NCBI GenBank assembly: GCA_007130675.1
Contig: SLSB01000485.1
Coordinates: forward strand, 1 to 7,779
Direction of reading: 5' to 3'
Length of the DNA: 7,779 nucleotides
Source of the DNA: Candidatus Hydrogenedentota bacterium
GTDB lineage: Bacteria > Hydrogenedentota > Hydrogenedentia > Hydrogenedentales > SLHB01
Shown here: positions 5,287 to 7,779 of the stretch, in pieces
Layout of the letters: each line of letters begins with the position of its first letter
How positions within the stretch are numbered: position 1 is the first letter of the stretch
Notes under the pieces: model-generated
The model's database searches: none
Told to the model about the DNA's origin: nothing
The model's input: the letters and a program-made list of their open reading frames with translations, nothing else
Program-made: the position numbers and the translations under genes

Positions 5287-6669
5287 CTAGCACGGGAAGA
5301 AAGGCGGTCCGCACACGCCCGCATCGAGACCGTTGTCTCGGATGACCTGCGCATACCACCGGCCGCTTTCCTTGACAGTGCGTTCCTGGGTGGCATAATC
5401 CACATACACCATCCCAAAGCGCATGGTGTAGCCAAATGCCCACTCGAAATTGTCGGTCATCGACCAATGGAAATACCCCTCGACCGGCACGTCCTCTTCG
5501 ATGGCGCGGTGGGTCTGCTCGAGATTGTCCCGCACGTAACGAATCCGGCGGTAATCGCGCACCCTGCCGTCAAAGTCCTTCCCATCCGGCACGGGGATGC
5601 CGTTTTCGGTGATCAGGATCTTCCCGGGAGCGTAATCGGCATCGAGGCGCATGAGCAGCTCGTACATCCCCGGCGGATAAATCTCCCACATGCCCGAGTA
5701 CTCGGGCCCCTCGGGACGCACCTCGGAGGCCTGCAATGGAAACACGTCCGGGTCGTGTTTCATCACATGGCGCGTATAGTAATTGACGCCCAGAAAGCCC
5801 AAGGGTGTCGCGATGGTTTCCATGTCGCCCGGCTCGGGTTTGGGCATAATCACCTCGAGCAGCTCGCCGATATCCTCGGGATAGCGCGCCTTGAACACCG
5901 GATCGAGAAACATCCGGTTAAACACCCCGTCAAAACGCTGCGCCGCTTCCCGGTCGGCGTCCCTATCCTCGGCGGGATGCACGGGGGCCAGGCTCAGTGT
6001 AATGCCCACCTCGGGCAGTGTTTTTGCCGCGGCACGGATGGCTTGCGCGGCAAGCCCGTGCGACAGCAAGAGATGGTGAATGGTCTGAAACGTCGCCATC
6101 GGGTCCGTGAGGCCCGGTGCATGAATGCCCATGAAATGGCCGAGCAGGCTGTGTACCGCGGGCTCGTTATGGGTAATCCAGTGCGAGACACGGTCGCTCA
6201 AACGCTCGGCTACAGTGGACGCATAATCGGCGAACTGCGAGCAGATATCGCGGTTGGCCCAGCCGCCACTGTTTTGCAGCGCCTGGGGCAGATCCCAATG
6301 GAACAGCGTGGGGTAGGGAGTGATGTTCTTCTCGAGAAGCGCATCCACCAAGCGGTCGTAGAAAGCAAGCCCGGCCTCGTTGACCTCATCCGTACCTGTC
6401 GGGAAAACACGCGGCCAGGCGATCGAAAACCGGTACGCATTCAACCCGATTCCCGCCATGATATCCACGTCTTCATGATACCGGTGATAGTGGTCCGCCG
6501 CTACATCGCCCGTGCTGCCGTCACAAATCTTCCCCGGTGTATGGGCAAACGTGTCCCATACCGACGGGCCCCGGCCGTCTTCATCCCACGCGCCCTCGAT
6601 CTGGTACGACGCCGTCGCGGCACCCCACACGAAACCATCCGGAAACCGCCGAAAAGTGCCCTCGCCCAT
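5287..6669 (-). CDS. Glycoside hydrolase family 1 beta-glucosidase
   Basis: This retaining enzyme cleaves beta-linked glucosides or galactosides from oligosaccharide ends. It is probably cytoplasmic, since no signal peptide is visible. With ATG 6669 it has 460 residues, normal for GH1. Numbering from the alternative ATG 6690 (7 residues longer): FPDGFVWGAATASYQIEG at 16-33 with Q30; HWD at 131-133; acid/base Glu176 in WITHNEP (171-177); nucleophile Glu362 in ITENG (360-364); and the aglycone/glycone wall motif DNFEWAFGY (413-421). All core GH1 residues are therefore present. After NEP the sequence is AVHS rather than the more common tryptophan-cysteine, so aglycone preference may differ. The start at 6669 has AAGGGAG with an 8-base spacer, whereas ATG 6690 has AAGGAG only 2 bases away. 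It heads the minus-strand block and has a candidate promoter at 6718-6746. The family is certain; the substrate is not. Confidence 0.95.
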   Translation of the reverse strand: MGEGTFRRFPDGFVWGAATASYQIEGAWDEDGRGPSVWDTFAHTPGKICDGSTGDVAADHYHRYHEDVDIMAGIGLNAYRFSIAWPRVFPTGTDEVNEAGLAFYDRLVDALLEKNITPYPTLFHWDLPQALQNSGGWANRDICSQFADYASTVAERLSDRVSHWITHNEPAVHSLLGHFMGIHAPGLTDPMATFQTIHHLLLSHGLAAQAIRAAAKTLPEVGITLSLAPVHPAEDRDADREAAQRFDGVFNRMFLDPVFKARYPEDIGELLEVIMPKPEPGDMETIATPLGFLGVNYYTRHVMKHDPDVFPLQASEVRPEGPEYSGMWEIYPPGMYELLMRLDADYAPGKILITENGIPVPDGKDFDGRVRDYRRIRYVRDNLEQTHRAIEEDVPVEGYFHWSMTDNFEWAFGYTMRFGMVYVDYATQERTVKESGRWYAQVIRDNGLDAGVCGPPFFPC

Positions 6670-6677
6670 GCCCAACA

Positions 6678-6684
6678 CTCCCTT
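6678..6684 (-). promoter_or_regulatory. Ribosome-binding site favouring the GH1 start at 6669
   Basis: AAGGGAG with an 8-base spacer to ATG 6669. A stronger AAGGAG at 6693-6698 is only 2 bases from ATG 6690, too close for normal initiation. Both starts remain possible. Confidence 0.45.
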
Positions 6685-6717
6685 ATACATTTCTCCTTAC
6701 CCGCACACGCTAATCCT

Positions 6718-6746
6718 ACTCTAGAGCATTTGAGGCGTGCGCGCAA
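6718..6746 (-). promoter_or_regulatory. Candidate sigma-70-like promoter of the GH1-nnrE-thpR-yggT-pcm-ABC block
   Basis: On the minus strand the -35 TTGCGC (6741-6746) and the -10 TAGAGT (6718-6723) each match consensus at four of six positions, with an ideal 17-base spacer. Transcription would begin near 6711, leaving a leader of about 20-40 bases before the GH1 start. An 8-base palindrome CTCTAGAG (6719-6726) overlaps the -10 and could be an operator, but it is short. Confidence 0.4.
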
Positions 6747-6762
6747 AAAATGGGTGCATCCC
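6745..6762 (-). terminator. Very weak terminator-like hairpin after the phosphatase gene
   Basis: On the minus strand a three-pair GGG/CCC stem with a 5-base loop (6752-6762) is followed by one A and six T (6745-6750). The stem is too short for an efficient intrinsic terminator, and the T-run overlaps the candidate -35 of the next gene. Read-through from the phosphatase gene into the GH1 gene is possible. Confidence 0.2.
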
Positions 6763-6778
6763 GTTTTACGCAGCGGCA

Positions 6779-7779
6779 TTACTCGGGAATTTGACAGGCC
6801 AGCAGAGAGATGTCGTCGCGCGGGGGAGCGCCCCGCCGCCACGCCTCGAGTTGGCGAAGGATATCCTCGACGGAGGCATCCAGCGAAAGGCGCCGGTGTT
6901 CCTCGAGCGCACCGCACAAGCGCTGTTCACCAAACAAGCCCCCGGTGCGATTGGCGCATTCGGTCACACCGTCCGAATACATGTAGACACGGTCGCCGGG
7001 TTCCAGCTGGCTCGTGTGTTCTTGGTAACGGCCGCGTTGCAACCCGATGGGGAGGTCGGCGGACCCGGGGATCCGCGCCCGCCCGCCCGCCGGGATATGC
7101 ACAAATCCCGGATGCCCCGCCGACACATGGCGCAGCTCCCGCGTGCGGCAGTTCAACAGGGCGTAAGCGATGGTGAAAAATTGGCCGGTTTCCGTTTCCC
7201 AGGGAAAGGTCTTGTTCAACTCGTCGGCCACCTTCGCCGGGCTCACAATTTCGTAGGCCCCGTCTTTGCGCCGCTGGCGTTTCACCAGCGAAGACGCGGA
7301 TACCGTGGGAAGCAAGAGCCGGTTGACGGCAACCGCCAGCAACGCCGCGGCAGTGCCGTGGCCGCTCACATCGAGCACATAGAATCCTACATGGTCCTCA
7401 TCAAGCCGGAACACGTTGAGCAGGTCGCCCGCCAATCCCTCACAAGGCTGATACCGCCAGGCAAAATCCGCCCCGGGCACCCGGATGTGCGACTCCGGCA
7501 GCATCGCCCGCTGCACCTTCGCCGCCGCATTCAGGTTTTCGGTCAACCGCGCGTTCGCCTCCTGCAGCTCATGTGCCATCTTCTTCAGGCGTTCTTCAGC
7601 GGTAACATGTTCTGTGATATCGCTTTGCACGCCGATAAAGTGCCTGACCCGCCCCTCCGCGTCGCGCACCGGCGTGAGCGAAAGACGGTTCCAGAACGCG
7701 GTCCCGTCTTTTCGGTAATTGAGCAACTCGACCACGCAGGTGCGTTCTTCTTCGATCGCGCTCCTGATCTCGGCCCGCG
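6779..7779 (-). CDS. Partial: LOV-type PAS domain plus PP2C (SpoIIE/RsbU-type) serine phosphatase
   Basis: The frame is open to the right edge, so the N-terminus is missing; 332 residues are visible, and the GTG at 7735 is probably internal. Residues 1-57 are the C-terminal half of a PAS domain of LOV type: EIRSAI, then VELLNYRKDGTAFWN, PVRDAEG and FIGVQSDITE. Asn20, Asn30 and Gln51 match the three flavin-contacting residues of plant LOV2 in identity and spacing. Residues 57-95 form a charged helical linker (EERLKKMAHELQEANARL) ending AAKVQRAMLPES, the usual lead-in to SpoIIE-type phosphatases. The PP2C domain has metal-site aspartates in LAGDLLNVF (Asp118), DVSGHG (Asp136), YSDGVTE (Asp269) and RDDISLLA (Asp321/322). 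Such proteins dephosphorylate anti-anti-sigma factors in partner-switching pathways. No partner STAS or anti-sigma gene is visible. The catalytic class is confident; light sensing is probable but its photoactive cysteine lies outside the window. Confidence 0.92.
   Translation of the reverse strand, partial: RAEIRSAIEEERTCVVELLNYRKDGTAFWNRLSLTPVRDAEGRVRHFIGVQSDITEHVTAEERLKKMAHELQEANARLTENLNAAAKVQRAMLPESHIRVPGADFAWRYQPCEGLAGDLLNVFRLDEDHVGFYVLDVSGHGTAAALLAVAVNRLLLPTVSASSLVKRQRRKDGAYEIVSPAKVADELNKTFPWETETGQFFTIAYALLNCRTRELRHVSAGHPGFVHIPAGGRARIPGSADLPIGLQRGRYQEHTSQLEPGDRVYMYSDGVTECANRTGGLFGEQRLCGALEEHRRLSLDASVEDILRQLEAWRRGAPPRDDISLLACQIPE

Noticed and set aside
5104..7176. A 690-codon open frame on the plus strand
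   Set aside because: It lies antisense to nnrE, the GH1 gene and the phosphatase gene. Those three minus-strand products carry clear family motifs, whereas the plus-strand translation is rich in His, Arg and Pro with no recognisable domain. It is a shadow of GC-rich coding sequence.
1..7779. CRISPR arrays, tRNA or rRNA genes, insertion sequences, phage or defence modules
   Set aside because: No direct-repeat/spacer pattern, no tRNA arms, and no transposase, integrase, nuclease or toxin motifs seen on either strand.

Overview
The window comes from a moderately GC-rich bacterial chromosome (about 57-62 % GC in the coding lines I sampled). It uses the standard code and has Shine-Dalgarno-type starts. 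The first gene is a large glycosidase-associated protein with an amidotransferase-like fold. The last is a PAS/LOV plus SpoIIE-type phosphatase of a subfamily I associate with Hydrogenedentota and Planctomycetota-like bacteria. A free-living member of one of those groups is my best guess, but no marker gene settles it. I see no rRNA, tRNA, CRISPR, insertion sequence, phage or integration site.

Layout. Positions 1-1247 (+) hold the 3' part of a multidomain protein whose start lies outside the window. Positions 1248-1759 form a 512-bp interval with an AT-richer core, one doubtful small ORF and a weak promoter-like pair. Positions 1760-2185 (+) encode a YtrA-type GntR regulator. It converges, with a 26-bp gap, on a block of six minus-strand genes. 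Read in transcription order from 6669 down to 2212, these are a GH1 beta-glucosidase, NAD(P)H-hydrate epimerase (nnrE), RNA 2',3'-cyclic phosphodiesterase (thpR), a short YggT-family membrane protein, protein-L-isoaspartate methyltransferase (pcm) and an orphan YlmA/ModF-like ABC ATPase. Gaps are 28, 7, -1, 76 and 37 bp, so one operon is plausible, with a candidate promoter at 6718-6746. Positions 6779-7779 (-) hold most of a LOV-type PAS plus PP2C (SpoIIE) phosphatase that runs off the right edge.

How the genes fit together. The minus-strand block is mainly maintenance. NnrE repairs damaged NAD(P)H, Pcm repairs damaged proteins, ThpR processes RNA cyclic-phosphate ends, and YggT is a small membrane protein. 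The GH1 enzyme at the head is metabolic and may simply share the promoter. The GntR regulator is of the kind that usually controls ABC transporters, yet the adjacent ABC ATPase is convergent and has no permease beside it.

I do not see strong evidence for a wholly new system. The most noteworthy items are the probable blue-light-responsive phosphatase at the right edge, the damage-repair gene cluster, the regulator/ABC arrangement, the ABC protein's unusual Q-loop, and a marked preference for CTC-GAG over CTG-GAG codon pairs.
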